A stretch of DNA of 64,000 nucleotides from Holophagales bacterium (lineage in GTDB: Bacteria; Acidobacteriota; Thermoanaerobaculia; Multivoradales; Multivoraceae), in NCBI GenBank assembly GCA_009843505.1, contig VYDI01000034.1, positions 496,001 through 560,000 on the forward strand, given 5' to 3'. Positions 26,012 through 36,032 of the stretch are shown one piece after another; position 1 is the first letter of the stretch; the number at the start of each line of letters is the position of its first letter. The translations under genes and the position numbers were made by a program. The notes under the pieces were generated by a model. The model ran no database searches, was not told the origin of the DNA, and was given only the letters and a program-made list of their open reading frames with translations.

Positions 26012-27250
26012 GTGGATGCCGCGACCGTGGACACCGAACGGCACGTTGCCGAGATCGAGCTGGTGCGAGGACTGGTCGCGGTGCCGTCGCTGTCCCGGCA
26101 CGAAGCGGCGGCCAGCGGCTGGCTGGCCGACCAGATGGCCGCGCGCCGCCTCGAACGCTGCCACGTCGACGGCGCGCTCAACGCCGTCGGCGAACTGGGC
26201 GACCCTGAGGCCTCTCGCCTGGTCGTCCTGCTAGGACACATCGACACCGTGCCGGGGAACATCCCGGTCCGGATCGAAGACGACGGATCGCCTCACGGCA
26301 TCCTGCATGGTCGGGGCTCGGTCGATGCGAAGGGCCCTCTCGCCAGCTTCGTGGCAGCGGCGGCGCGACTCGGCGGAGACTGGGCCCGCGCCCACGACCT
26401 GCGAGTGATCGTGGCCGGCGCGACGGAAGAGGAGGCGGCGAGTTCCCGCGGCGCCCACTTCCTGCTGAAGCGGCTGAACGGTCGCGACGAACCGGCGCCC
26501 GACTTCTGCATCATCGGCGAACCCAGCCACTGGCACCGGGTGACTCTCGGCTACAAGGGACGCCTGCTGATCGACCTGCTGGCCCGGCGTCCGAGCAGCC
26601 ATACCGCCGGCCCGGAGGTCGGCGTCGGCATCACTGCGTTCGACCTCTGGCGGCGCCTGGAACAGGTGGCGGAGCGCCACGGAGGCCGGACACCCTTCGA
26701 GCGGGTGCTGCCCAGCCTGCGCTCCATCGGGACCACCAGCGACGGTCTCTACGACACCGTACGCGCCGACTACGGCCTGAGGCTCCCCGTCGACTTCGAC
26801 GTCGCCGCACTGGTCGACGAGCTGACGAGCTGGTTCCGCGGCGCGGCGGCGGACATCAACGGACCGCTGTTCTCGGACCTCGACCCGGATCGGGCCACCG
26901 GGACCATCCGCTGCGAGCAGGGGCACGCCGGCCTGGAACTCAGCCTGCGCGGCTACGAGATCGGGGTCCGGGCCGACCGGCACTCGCCGCTGGTCCGCGC
27001 GTTCCTCGCCGCCATTCGCTCGGTGGGCGGCCCGCAGGTCGCACCGAAGTTCGTCGTCAAGACCGGCACCTGCGACATGAACATCGTCTGGCCGGTGTGG
27101 CGATGCCCCATCGTCGCCTACGGACCGGGAGACAGTACACTCGACCACACCCCGAACGAGCACCTGGATCTGAACGAGTACCTGCTGGCGGTCGACACCG
27201 TGGAACTTGCGTTGAGGAATCTCGCCGCGGCCTTGCCGGTCACCGGCTGA
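26012..27250 (+). CDS. lysK: LysW-lysine/ornithine hydrolase (M20 family)
   Basis: A 412-residue metallopeptidase-family hydrolase that releases the finished amino acid from LysW. Metal-site motifs: GHIDTVPG (His76, Asp78), [12 protein letters not shown] (Asp105) and AGATEEEA (Glu139/Glu140), with a distal His in [13 protein letters not shown] 26012 lies two bases after the lysJ stop; the same frame is open much further upstream, antisense-like through lysJ, but that is not coding. Last gene of the lys unit; the BCCT gene follows after four bases. Confidence 0.93.
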   Translation: MDAATVDTERHVAEIELVRGLVAVPSLSRHEAAASGWLADQMAARRLERCHVDGALNAVGELGDPEASRLVVLLGHIDTVPGNIPVRIEDDGSPHGILHGRGSVDAKGPLASFVAAAARLGGDWARAHDLRVIVAGATEEEAASSRGAHFLLKRLNGRDEPAPDFCIIGEPSHWHRVTLGYKGRLLIDLLARRPSSHTAGPEVGVGITAFDLWRRLEQVAERHGGRTPFERVLPSLRSIGTTSDGLYDTVRADYGLRLPVDFDVAALVDELTSWFRGAAADINGPLFSDLDPDRATGTIRCEQGHAGLELSLRGYEIGVRADRHSPLVRAFLAAIRSVGGPQVAPKFVVKTGTCDMNIVWPVWRCPIVAYGPGDSTLDHTPNEHLDLNEYLLAVDTVELALRNLAAALPVTG

Positions 27251-27254
27251 CCGC

Positions 27255-28796
27255 GTGGCTCCCCGTCCACCCCGCATCGACCGCACCGCCTTCGGCGTCA
27301 GCGTCGCGCTGATCGTGCTGGTCTGCGCTCCCCTCGCGCTGGCGCCTCAGGCTGGCGGCGCCCTCGTGGTCCAGGCCTACGAGTCCCTGACGGAGCGCTT
27401 CGGCCTGATCTACCAGTGGGCCACGCTGGCGGTCACCGTGTTTCTGGTCTGGCTCGCCTTCAGCCACCACGGCAAGCGAAGGCTCGGCCACGAAGACAGC
27501 CGGCCGGACTTCAACATCTTCAGTTGGATGGCGATGCTCTTCTGCGCCGGCATCGGGGCCGGACTCCTCTACTGGTCAACGATCGAGTGGGTGACCTACC
27601 TCGACAAACCGCCCTTCGAACTCGCCCCGAACTCCACCGAGGCGGTCGAATGGGCGGCGACCTACGGCATCTTCCACTGGGGCATCTCGGCCTGGGCGCT
27701 GTACTGCTTCCCGGCCGTTGCGATCGCGATTCCCTACTACCGGCAGCACGCGCCTGTACTCCGCCTGAGCACGGGCCTGCACGCCCTGATCGGCCGCGAC
27801 GGCTACGACCGCCCCCCGGCACGGATCGTCGACGTCCTGTTCATCCTGGCCCTGGTCGGCGGCACCGGCACTTCACTCGGGCTGGGAACGCCGATGGTGG
27901 CGGCCTGCATCAGCGAAGTCCTGGGGATCGAACAGACCTTCGGACTTCAGGTGACGATCCTGCTCGTCTGCGTCACCCTGTTCGCGGCCAGCGTCTACCT
28001 CGGACTCGAACGGGGCATCAAGCCCCTCTCCGACGGCTCGATCCTCGCCGCGATCGTCCTGCTCGCCTTCATCCTGATCGTCGGTCCGACGAACTTCCTT
28101 CTTCGCAGCGGCACCAACTCCATCGGTTTGATGCTCGAGAACTTCATCCGGCTGAATACCTGGACGGACCCCGTCGCGCGCACCGGCTTCATCGAGGACA
28201 TGACCGTCTTCTACTGGGCCTGGTGGATTGCCTACGGACCCTTCATGGGGCTGTTCGTGACGCGCATCTCCCGCGGCCGGACGGTACGACAACTGATCCT
28301 CGGCATGCTGGTCCTTGGCACGCTCGGCTGCGCTCTGTTCTACGCCGTGCTCGGCAACTACAGCATGCACCTGGACCTTTCGGGAGCGCTCCCCGTGCGG
28401 GACATCGCCGCTCAGGCCGGCAGCGAGACCGCGATCGCCCAGAGCATCGGCTTCCTGCCGCTCGGGACCCTCGTCCTCATCGTCTTCGCGCTCGTGGCGA
28501 TCGTCTTCATTGCCACCACCTACGACTCCGCGTCCTACTGCCTGGCGGCGTCGGCCACCCGCAACCTCCCCGAAGGAACCCATCCGGCCCGTTGGCACCG
28601 CCTGTTCTGGGCCGTTGCGGTCGGCATTCTGCCAGTCACGCTGATGTTCATCGGTCAGGAGGGCGGCAACAACCAACTGCGAGTCATCCAGTCGGCCACC
28701 CTGGTCGTGTCGCTGCCTCTCCTCGTCGTCGGAGCGCTCATGGCGATGTCACTGATGCGCTCGCTGCGGGAAGCGGACCGCGAGTCCGAAACCTGA
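27255..28796 (+). CDS. BCCT-family (betaine/carnitine/choline) transporter
   Basis: A 513-residue protein with twelve predicted membrane segments. Family signatures: GIGAGLLYWSTIEWVTYL around residue 97 and FYWAWWIAYGPFMGLFVTRI around residue 318. These transporters take up quaternary ammonium compounds such as glycine betaine with Na+ or H+ for osmoprotection or catabolism. The GTG start lies four bases after lysK, so it is probably read through from the lys operon, although no functional link is evident. The substrate cannot be fixed by eye. Confidence 0.94.
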   Translation: MAPRPPRIDRTAFGVSVALIVLVCAPLALAPQAGGALVVQAYESLTERFGLIYQWATLAVTVFLVWLAFSHHGKRRLGHEDSRPDFNIFSWMAMLFCAGIGAGLLYWSTIEWVTYLDKPPFELAPNSTEAVEWAATYGIFHWGISAWALYCFPAVAIAIPYYRQHAPVLRLSTGLHALIGRDGYDRPPARIVDVLFILALVGGTGTSLGLGTPMVAACISEVLGIEQTFGLQVTILLVCVTLFAASVYLGLERGIKPLSDGSILAAIVLLAFILIVGPTNFLLRSGTNSIGLMLENFIRLNTWTDPVARTGFIEDMTVFYWAWWIAYGPFMGLFVTRISRGRTVRQLILGMLVLGTLGCALFYAVLGNYSMHLDLSGALPVRDIAAQAGSETAIAQSIGFLPLGTLVLIVFALVAIVFIATTYDSASYCLAASATRNLPEGTHPARWHRLFWAVAVGILPVTLMFIGQEGGNNQLRVIQSATLVVSLPLLVVGALMAMSLMRSLREADRESET

Positions 28797-28853
28797 CCCG
28801 CCCGAGGCGCCGACACCCCGCTCGCTGCCGTCAGTCGAGCCCGGGCTCAGCGG

Positions 28854-29639
28854 TCACCTGCGAGGCGCCAGCGCCGACCTGAGCTCGGCGATCGCGCCCG
28901 CCATCGTGTCGAGCGCGCTCTCCCAGTCCGACCAGTGGAACGCATGACCGGCCTCGATCGCCTCGTCCCACGAACCGTTGATCGCGAACAGGGCGTCGGC
29001 CGCCTCATGGCGCTTCGAGGGGTCCCTGAGCCGCAGGACGGCGCGACTCACCTCCGCCCGCTCTTGGCCCAGAGCCCGAAGCCGCGCCAGGTTGCGACCG
29101 CCCCGCGCCAGCGCTTCCTGGCCTGCTTCACCGGGAATGCCGACCTCTTCGTGATCGGCGTCCGGGCCGTGACAGCGATTGCACTGCGCCTGCAGGCCAC
29201 CTTCGACGCCCAGCGACTGAGCCGCCAGGCTGCCGTGGCAGGTCGTACAGGTCGGAGCGGCACGGACCTGGCGCTCGAGCAGAGCGTAGTGGGCGCTCTG
29301 TTGCAGCGCCCCGTACTCGGCGTCATGGCAGCGCCCGCAGGTCCGCGGCAGGTTCCAGTGGTTGGTCGGGCTGTCACCGTGGGCGCTGTTGAGCACGCCC
29401 TTGTGGGCGCGCAACTCCACGAACGTCGACGTGTTGCCCCCATGACAGTCCGCGCAGGAGACACCGGCGGAGGCGTGAGCCGAGTCGCGGAACTGCCGCA
29501 AGTGGACTTGGGCCACTTCGTCGAGTTCCTGGGCGGCGTGGCAGTCGATGCACGGATCCTGGGCCGACGCGACGCCAGCCAGCGCTGCGACGGCCAGAAT
29601 CGCACCCGCCCGCTTCAGAATCCCTCCGGTCCCGTTCAC
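28854..29639 (-). CDS. Secreted pentaheme c-type cytochrome
   Basis: A 261-residue exported protein with signal peptide 1-27 (ends VASAQ). Five haem c motifs are clear: CIDCH (30-34), CADCH (62-66), CGRCH (101-105), CTTCH (131-135) and CNRCH (153-157); additional histidines (46, 55, 79, 87, 94, 117) could be distal ligands. The C-terminal 100 residues are helical without haem. It probably shuttles electrons in the periplasm; the partner is unknown. A -10-like TAACCT ends six bases before the GTG start. Confidence 0.9.
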   Translation of the reverse strand: MNGTGGILKRAGAILAVAALAGVASAQDPCIDCHAAQELDEVAQVHLRQFRDSAHASAGVSCADCHGGNTSTFVELRAHKGVLNSAHGDSPTNHWNLPRTCGRCHDAEYGALQQSAHYALLERQVRAAPTCTTCHGSLAAQSLGVEGGLQAQCNRCHGPDADHEEVGIPGEAGQEALARGGRNLARLRALGQERAEVSRAVLRLRDPSKRHEAADALFAINGSWDEAIEAGHAFHWSDWESALDTMAGAIAELRSALAPRR

Positions 29640-29645
29640 GACGTC

Positions 29646-29651
29646 AGGTTA
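29646..29651 (-). promoter_or_regulatory. -10-like box before the pentaheme cytochrome gene
   Basis: On the minus strand TAACCT is followed by six bases and then GTG 29639. No ribosome binding site is present, consistent with leaderless transcription. A -35 is not clear. Confidence 0.35.
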
Positions 29652-29678
29652 CCAATACGTGAGAGGCCCGACGTCTCG

Positions 29679-31409
29679 TCATCGCCAGTCGAATTCCGGT
29701 GTCAGCGAGACCTCGCGATCCGCTCCGGACATCTTCGGCAAGCGCAAGCGGTAGTAGTTCAGCGGAATCCCGCCGTACCAGTAACGATGCCGCGCGATCC
29801 GGGTCGGTCGCTCGAGGAGATAGCGCATCGCTGTCTGCCCTGTACCCTCGCCGACAGGCGCCAGAGTCACCGTCAGACGTGCAAGCCGCACCGGCGAACC
29901 GACCAGGATCTCGCCGTCGGCGGACGGCCGATAGCGGATCCCGTCGGGACCGTGCGGCCAGACGCCGTCGCCGATCAGCCGGACGCGGAGGTCGCCGTGC
30001 TGGACGTCCGCCGACGCCGACCCGAGGTGAATCTGGGACGTTTCCAGCGGCAGGAGACCCTTCGCCGCCGCCGATACGTAGCGCAAGCGGCGGGCGCCGT
30101 GCTCGCGATCGATCTCCAGCGGGAAGGAAGCCGCCGTCCACCACAGGGGCAGGACGAACAGCGCCGCTGCAACGGACGTGACCGCGAGCCACCGCCTGGA
30201 CGGCGGCCGCTCGATCAGGAACCAGCAGGCCGCGTACAGTGGCAGGAACCAGCGATTCGCGATCGCCCCCGCTCCGCCGTAGAAGTTGTACGGGTTCTTG
30301 ATCAGAAAGGCGAGAAGTCCGACGGCGATTCCGAGCAGCAGCCATCGCCGCCGCGACCCGCGCCGCAGGCAGGCGCAGGCGACCAGCAGCGGCAGGAAGT
30401 ACGGGACGATCCCGATGCTTCGACCGATCAACGCGTACACCACATTGTGGCCGAACAGCGCCGCGTCGAGGTCGGGCAGCAGGAAGCCCTCGCGAGCCCA
30501 GGACGCATCGCCGCGCACGGACAGCAGCTCGGGCCAGCGCTGCCGCTGGAAGTCGACGTCCGGGTAGCCCGTGGCGCTGCTGAATCCCTGCCGCTCGCTC
30601 ACGTAGGGAGTCCACGCACCGCCGCTCGTGCGATGAAACCACGCTGAACCGGCGAGCAGCAGGATCGCGCCGCCGACGACGAGCGCGGCGGCCCGCCGGC
30701 CCCACGCCAGACGCAACGTCGGCGAGGTCGCCAGGAGCACGGCGGCCAGCACCGCCAGGTAGAACGGCCGGCCGGCCCCGGCAACCGCCAGGAGGGCGCC
30801 CCCGGCGACCAGCCGCGCCGGAGGGACTTGCCTGCCCTCGAGCCAGGGATCCAGGCAGCACAGCCCCAACGCCGTGACGACCAGGTAGAAGAGGTCCGCG
30901 TGGATCCAGAACACATGGCCGAAGGTGACCGAGAAGAAGAGCAGGAACGCCGCCACCAGCGGGCCGTCGGCGCCGATCCGGGCGGTCAGCAGGCAGTCGA
31001 GCAGCAGCGCCGCGAGGAGAAACAGCAGCAGGTTCGCCAGGATCGGCCCATGCTGGGGCGCAAGCCGGACGAAGGGCGCGAGATAGAGCGAGTAGAAGGC
31101 CGGCTTCGCATAGACGAGCGTGGCGCCGTCGTCGACGGTCTGGAGAATCAGCGGGTCGGGCACCTTGCCCGTCAACCGCTGGTAGCGCCGAAAGTCCGCT
31201 TCTTCGTAGCGCCGGTCGAGGTCGAAGGCGAAGCTCTGGGCCTGCATCGCGTAGACGCCCTCGTCGCCCACCGTGTAGCGCCAGTCCGACGGATCGAAAA
31301 CGGCTGCTGCAGCCGCCAGCGCGAACAGGAGCACCCAGAGCACGACCCGCTGCCAGGTCGGCGCTCCGATGCATCGCCACGTTTGCCCGCTACCCGAAAC
31401 TCCCCCCAT
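29679..31409 (-). CDS. Polytopic GT-C-fold-like membrane glycosyltransferase candidate
   Basis: A 576-residue protein with about ten hydrophobic segments between residues 20 and 440 and a soluble C-terminal region of about 130 residues. Just after the first membrane segment lies VGDEGVYAMQAQSFAFDLD, with Asp49-Glu50 at the place where GT-C enzymes (PMT/ArnT-like families) carry their catalytic acid. That suggests transfer of a sugar from a lipid carrier on the outer face of the membrane. The family assignment rests on this motif and topology only. A minus-strand -10-like TAGCGT at 31419-31424 ends nine bases before the ATG. Confidence 0.65.
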   Translation of the reverse strand: MGGVSGSGQTWRCIGAPTWQRVVLWVLLFALAAAAAVFDPSDWRYTVGDEGVYAMQAQSFAFDLDRRYEEADFRRYQRLTGKVPDPLILQTVDDGATLVYAKPAFYSLYLAPFVRLAPQHGPILANLLLFLLAALLLDCLLTARIGADGPLVAAFLLFFSVTFGHVFWIHADLFYLVVTALGLCCLDPWLEGRQVPPARLVAGGALLAVAGAGRPFYLAVLAAVLLATSPTLRLAWGRRAAALVVGGAILLLAGSAWFHRTSGGAWTPYVSERQGFSSATGYPDVDFQRQRWPELLSVRGDASWAREGFLLPDLDAALFGHNVVYALIGRSIGIVPYFLPLLVACACLRRGSRRRWLLLGIAVGLLAFLIKNPYNFYGGAGAIANRWFLPLYAACWFLIERPPSRRWLAVTSVAAALFVLPLWWTAASFPLEIDREHGARRLRYVSAAAKGLLPLETSQIHLGSASADVQHGDLRVRLIGDGVWPHGPDGIRYRPSADGEILVGSPVRLARLTVTLAPVGEGTGQTAMRYLLERPTRIARHRYWYGGIPLNYYRLRLPKMSGADREVSLTPEFDWR

Positions 31410-31494
31410 CCGGCCAGGACGCTAGCAGCCGGTCGCCGAAGTGCTGTAGTCTCCGACATGGTCGACGTGCAATCGAACAAAGGAGCACTTCCCA

Positions 31495-34194
31495 ATGAGG
31501 AAACCTGAAGTCGAGCCCCTCCGCCTGTCGTACCTGCTGGTCCTGTTCCTGGCGTTCTGTCTGGCCGTTCCAGTTCTGGCGCAGGAAGGGGACAACCAAG
31601 ACGAGTCCGAGGCAGAAGAACCGCAGGAGTTCGAAGAGACGATCGTCGTCGTCGGCACCCGGACGGAGGGACGCACCGTCACCGCATCGCCCGTGCCGGT
31701 CGACGTCATTCCCGAGACCGAACTCGTCAGTCAGGGCAACAACGACCTGACGAACCGAATCCGCACCGTCGTCCCGTCCTACAACGTCGGCACCCAGCCG
31801 ATCAGCGACGCCGCGACCCTGATTCGGCCGGCCAACCTCCGCGGTCTGGCGCCGGACCACACGCTGGTCCTCGTCAACGGCAAGCGCCGCCACCGCGCCG
31901 CCGTCATCGCCTGGCTCGGCAACGGCATCTCCGACGGCTCCCAGGGGCCGGACATTTCCGTCATCCCGGCCATCGCGCTGCGGCAGGTCGAGGTCCTGCG
32001 CGACGGCGCCTCGGCTCAGTACGGCTCCGACGCGATCGCCGGGGTGCTCAACTTCCAGCTCAAGGATGCGAGTTCCGGCGGCAGCGTGGAGATCCGCACC
32101 GGCCAGTTCCAGGACTCGAACCCTGGATCCAGCTCCGGCTTCGGCGGCCAGTACACCTTCGCCGGCGACAAGGGTAACTCCTACGCAGTCGCCGCGAACT
32201 TCGGCATGCCGATGGGCGATAACGGCTTCTTCAACCTGAGCATGGAGTACGGAGCCGCCGACCCGACCAGCCGTAGCGTCCAGCGAAACGACGCGCTGTC
32301 CGTCATCCGCGGAGGTAACAGCATGGTGAGAGACCCGGCGCAGGTCTGGGGCTCGCCTCTGCTCGAGGACGACATCAAGGTGTTCGCCAACTTCGGCACG
32401 CTCTTCAACAACGGCGCCCAGTTCTACGGCCACGCGAACTACGCCACGCGGACGACCACGGGCGGCTTCTACTTCCGCAACCCGCACACGCGCTCCGGTG
32501 TGTTCAGCAACGACAGCGGCGGTTCCATCCTGGTCGGCGACCGGCTCTGGGCCAGCACCGGCGTCGCCGGCGCCGGCGGCTGTCCCGCGCTCTCGGTCGT
32601 GTCGGCCGGCGATGGCGGCACGGCCCCCGACCCGGCGGCCCTCGCGGCCATCGAGGCGGATCCGAACTGCTTCACCCTCTACTCGCGCTTCCCCGGCGGC
32701 TTCACGCCGCAGTTCGGAGGCGACCTGACGGATTCCTCGATCGTCGCCGGCGTCCGCGGCTACCTCGACAGCGGCATGACCTGGGATCTGAGCGTCAACG
32801 TCGGCAGCAGCGAGGTCGACCAGTTCATCTACAACACGGTGAACGCCTCGCTCGGCTACGACACGCCGACGTCGTTCAACCCCGGCATCTACGAGCAGAC
32901 GGATACGAACGTCAACTTCGACATCACCTATCCGGTGCGCGAGAACATGAGTCTCGCCGCGGGCCTTGAGTGGCGCAACGAGCAGTTCCGGATCGGCGCC
33001 GGGGACGCCGCGTCCTGGGAGATCGGCCCCTACGCCGCCCAGGGATTCGGCTCCGGCTCGAACGGCTTCAACGGCTACCGGCCCGAGAACTCGGGTACCT
33101 GGGACCGTGCGAACGTCGCCATCTACGGCGACCTGGAGATCGACTCGCCGGACGACAGGGGAACCTTCACCGCCGCGCTGCGGGTCGAGGACTTCGACGG
33201 CTTCGGCAACACGATCAACGCGAAGGTGTCCGGTCGCCGCCAGGTGTCCGACGCGGTGTCACTGCGCGCCGCGGCCAGCACGGGCTTCCGCGCGCCGACG
33301 CCCGGCCAGCAGAACGCGTTCAACGTGACGACCGCCTTCGACCCCGAGACCGGCGGCCTGTCGAACAGCGGCACCGTGCCTTCGACCTCCTTGCCGGCTG
33401 CTCTGCGAGGCGGCGAGGACCTCCAGCCCGAGGAGGCGGTCAACTTCTCGGCGGGCTTGGTCGTCGACCAGGGCGAGTTCACCCTGACGGCGGACATCTT
33501 CCTCATCGACGTGGACGATCGGCTCGCGGTGTCCGAGACCTTCCGCCAGTGCGCCCTGATTCAGGAACCGAACTGCGTGACGGATGCGGAGATCGAGCAA
33601 CTGCTCTCCGGCGGCTTCGTCGAGGCGCGGAACCTGAAGAACTTCCGGTTCTTCGTCAACGACTTCGCGACCCAGACGCAGGGTCTGGACGTGGTCGGCA
33701 CATGGACGCCGCCGGAACTCGGCGGCGACACGAGCTTCAGCCTCGTGTTCAACTACACCGACACGGAGGTCACGGACCACAACCCCGACACGGTCGGCCC
33801 CTTCCGCATCGCCACGATCGAACAGGGTCTGCCGAAGTTCCGCTACAACCTGGCGATGAACCACGGCGCCGACAACTGGAACCTGATGGCCCGCGTGAAC
33901 TACTTCGACGGCTGGTGGGACAGCGAGGACGCGCAGAACCTCCTGGGCCGGAACAACGCGCCGATGTACCCGGACTACAGCGGCGAGTTCCTGCTCGACG
34001 TCGAACTCGGCTTCCCGCTGCCGAACAACACGTCGATCGCCATCGGCGTGCAGAACCTGTTGAACACCTATCCGGAAGACAACCCCGGCGCCGCCGATGG
34101 AGTCGGCAACCGGTACGGTCAGTTCTCACCGTTCGGCTTCAACGGGGCCTACTACTACGTCCGCTTCAACTACGCCTGGGGTCAGAGCTTCTAG
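31495..34194 (+). CDS. TonB-dependent outer-membrane receptor
   Basis: An 899-residue protein. Signal peptide 1-29 (ends VLAQ), an acidic linker, then a TonB-box-like EETIVVVGTR at about 47-56. The plug domain carries LRGLAPDHTLVLVNGKRRH and the canonical IALRQVEVLRDGASAQYGSDAIAGVLNF; the C-terminal barrel ends with aromatic VRFNYAWGQSF. It takes up a siderophore, cobalamin, sugar or peptide; substrate unknown. An AAAGGAG ribosome site (31479-31485) supports the start. No transporter or substrate-degrading gene sits on the same strand beside it. Confidence 0.95.
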   Translation: MRKPEVEPLRLSYLLVLFLAFCLAVPVLAQEGDNQDESEAEEPQEFEETIVVVGTRTEGRTVTASPVPVDVIPETELVSQGNNDLTNRIRTVVPSYNVGTQPISDAATLIRPANLRGLAPDHTLVLVNGKRRHRAAVIAWLGNGISDGSQGPDISVIPAIALRQVEVLRDGASAQYGSDAIAGVLNFQLKDASSGGSVEIRTGQFQDSNPGSSSGFGGQYTFAGDKGNSYAVAANFGMPMGDNGFFNLSMEYGAADPTSRSVQRNDALSVIRGGNSMVRDPAQVWGSPLLEDDIKVFANFGTLFNNGAQFYGHANYATRTTTGGFYFRNPHTRSGVFSNDSGGSILVGDRLWASTGVAGAGGCPALSVVSAGDGGTAPDPAALAAIEADPNCFTLYSRFPGGFTPQFGGDLTDSSIVAGVRGYLDSGMTWDLSVNVGSSEVDQFIYNTVNASLGYDTPTSFNPGIYEQTDTNVNFDITYPVRENMSLAAGLEWRNEQFRIGAGDAASWEIGPYAAQGFGSGSNGFNGYRPENSGTWDRANVAIYGDLEIDSPDDRGTFTAALRVEDFDGFGNTINAKVSGRRQVSDAVSLRAAASTGFRAPTPGQQNAFNVTTAFDPETGGLSNSGTVPSTSLPAALRGGEDLQPEEAVNFSAGLVVDQGEFTLTADIFLIDVDDRLAVSETFRQCALIQEPNCVTDAEIEQLLSGGFVEARNLKNFRFFVNDFATQTQGLDVVGTWTPPELGGDTSFSLVFNYTDTEVTDHNPDTVGPFRIATIEQGLPKFRYNLAMNHGADNWNLMARVNYFDGWWDSEDAQNLLGRNNAPMYPDYSGEFLLDVELGFPLPNNTSIAIGVQNLLNTYPEDNPGAADGVGNRYGQFSPFGFNGAYYYVRFNYAWGQSF

Positions 34195-34223
34195 AAGCTC
34201 CCGATCTCAGCGTTCGACCTGCC

Positions 34224-36032
34224 TCAGCCGCCCGCCGCCGACTGGATCGGCGCGGGCGGCTGTTGCCTTTCCAGGCTCTGGAGCAACCAGTAGCGGCGGT
34301 AGAGTTCGTTCGCCGCGTACAGCTCTTCGTGGCTGCCGGCGGCCACGAGCCGGCCCTGGTCCAGGACGTGGATGCGCCCGGCCCGCCGCGCGGTGGCCAG
34401 GCGGTGGGCGATGACGATCGTCGTCCTTCCCTCGAGCAACTGCTCGATCGCCCGCTGGACCGTCGCCTCCGAGTCTGGATCGAGAGAGCTCGTCGCCTCG
34501 TCCAGCAGCAGGATCTGCGGGTCGCGCAGAAACGCCCGCGCGATCGCGATCCGCTGCCGCTGGCCGGCCGAGAGCCGCACGCCGCGCTCGCCGACCTCCG
34601 TTCCGAAGCCCTTGTCCAGGCGTTCGATGAACGAGGCGGCTCCCGCCGCCTCGGCGGCGGCCAGGACCTCGTCGTCACTCGCGTCCGGCCTGGCCAGCCG
34701 GATGTTCTCGGCCACGGATCCCGAGAACAGGAAGATCTCCTGGGGCACCAGCGCCATGCGACGCCTCAGGTCGGCCAGCGCGACATCGCGAAGCGGCCGG
34801 CCGTCGATCAGGATCTCCCCCTGCTGGGGTTCGTAGAAGCGAAGCAGCAAGCCGAAGAGCGTGCTCTTGCCCGAGCCGGACGGCCCGACCAGGGCCACGA
34901 GCTCGCCCGGGACGATCTCGAGTGAGACGTCGGTGAGGGCCGGCTGCTCCGCTGCCTCGTAACGGAAACCCACCGAACGGACACTGAGTCCGCCAGTGGC
35001 TTCACCAAGCCTCGCCGGCTTCGGCGGATCGATGATCGCGGACCGCTCGTCGAGTAACTCGAACACTCGGGCGCTCGATCCACGCAATCGCTTGTAGCCG
35101 GCATAGAGAGCCCCCAACTGGCCCACCGACATCCCGATCGAGAACGTGTAGAGAAGAAACGAGGTCAGCCTTCCCGGCGAGAGCGATCCCTCGAGCATCA
35201 GGCTCCCGCCGTAGCCAAGCACCAGGGCGAACGCGGTGTAACCGAAGAACGCCATCAGGCCGCTGAACGCGCCGTAGAGGCGGACGTTGTGGAGCTGCAC
35301 ACCGAGCAGGTCGGCAAGCCGAACCCCGTACCGACTCCGCGCCTGACTCTCCGCCGAAAAGGCCTGCACGGTGCGTATGCCGGCCAGCGATTCCTCCGCC
35401 CAGGCTGACGTCTCGGCCACCGCGTCTCGCTCCTCCTGCGCCACCCGCTCCAACCTCCGGCCGTAGAAGATGGCGAACAGAACCACCGGCGGCACCACCA
35501 GGAGCGCCACCACCGTGAGCCGGGTGTGCAGAACGAGCAGGATGACCAGGACGCCGACAAACCGCACCGCGGCCTGGAAGCCGGACGGTATCTGCTCGGT
35601 CAGGGCATTCTGGACGACCGTCAGATCCGACGCCATGCGTGAAAGGAGTTCACCGACGCGCCGGCGATCGTAGAAGTCGACGGACAGGCCAACCAGGTGA
35701 CTGAAGAGCCGGCCTCTCAGGTCCCGCAGCAGGCGCGCCCCGGCCGAGCCGAGAAACCAGGTCTGCAGATAGGTGAGTACGCCGAGAATCGCGAACAGGC
35801 CGACCAGCGAAGCGACGATCCGGCCCAGTCTTCCCTCGAGGTCGGCCTCGATCGCGGTGTCCACCAGATCGCCGGCCTGCATGGGGACCAGCACGAAGAC
35901 TCCCGTGCCGATCAGGAGCAGAACCGTGCCGGCGGCCAGGTGCCGCGAGTACGGCCGGGCCAATCCGAACAGCCGGCGGAACGGCACCGGCGCGGAGGAC
36001 CGCTCCTCCTCTTCCCGCTCTATCGAACTCAC
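34224..36032 (-). CDS. ABC exporter, fused membrane and ATPase domains (MsbA/MdlB-like)
   Basis: A 602-residue half-transporter expected to work as a dimer. Six membrane helices occupy about residues 25-320; the ATPase follows with Walker A GPSGSGKS, a Q-loop at VPQE, signature LSAGQRQR (Ala in place of the usual Gly), Walker B ILLLDEAT and the switch His in IAHR. The pattern fits type IV exporters of lipids, peptides or drugs. The GTG start overlaps the stop of the upstream secreted-protein gene by four bases (GTGA). Confidence 0.94.
   Translation of the reverse strand: MSSIEREEEERSSAPVPFRRLFGLARPYSRHLAAGTVLLLIGTGVFVLVPMQAGDLVDTAIEADLEGRLGRIVASLVGLFAILGVLTYLQTWFLGSAGARLLRDLRGRLFSHLVGLSVDFYDRRRVGELLSRMASDLTVVQNALTEQIPSGFQAAVRFVGVLVILLVLHTRLTVVALLVVPPVVLFAIFYGRRLERVAQEERDAVAETSAWAEESLAGIRTVQAFSAESQARSRYGVRLADLLGVQLHNVRLYGAFSGLMAFFGYTAFALVLGYGGSLMLEGSLSPGRLTSFLLYTFSIGMSVGQLGALYAGYKRLRGSSARVFELLDERSAIIDPPKPARLGEATGGLSVRSVGFRYEAAEQPALTDVSLEIVPGELVALVGPSGSGKSTLFGLLLRFYEPQQGEILIDGRPLRDVALADLRRRMALVPQEIFLFSGSVAENIRLARPDASDDEVLAAAEAAGAASFIERLDKGFGTEVGERGVRLSAGQRQRIAIARAFLRDPQILLLDEATSSLDPDSEATVQRAIEQLLEGRTTIVIAHRLATARRAGRIHVLDQGRLVAAGSHEELYAANELYRRYWLLQSLERQQPPAPIQSAAGG
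34226..34270 (+). terminator. Probable terminator for the TonB receptor gene
   Basis: AGCCGCCCG and CGCCGA (34226-34241) pair with TCGGCG and CGGGCGGCT (34247-34261) over CTGGA, with one bulged C, followed by GTTGCCTTT. It lies 31 bases after the receptor stop and inside the last codons of the convergent ABC exporter gene. Confidence 0.45.

Noticed and set aside
28935..30647. A 570-codon plus-strand open frame across the cytochrome and GT-C genes
   Set aside because: It crosses two genes on the other strand that have five haem motifs and a clear membrane topology; its own translation has low complexity and no family.
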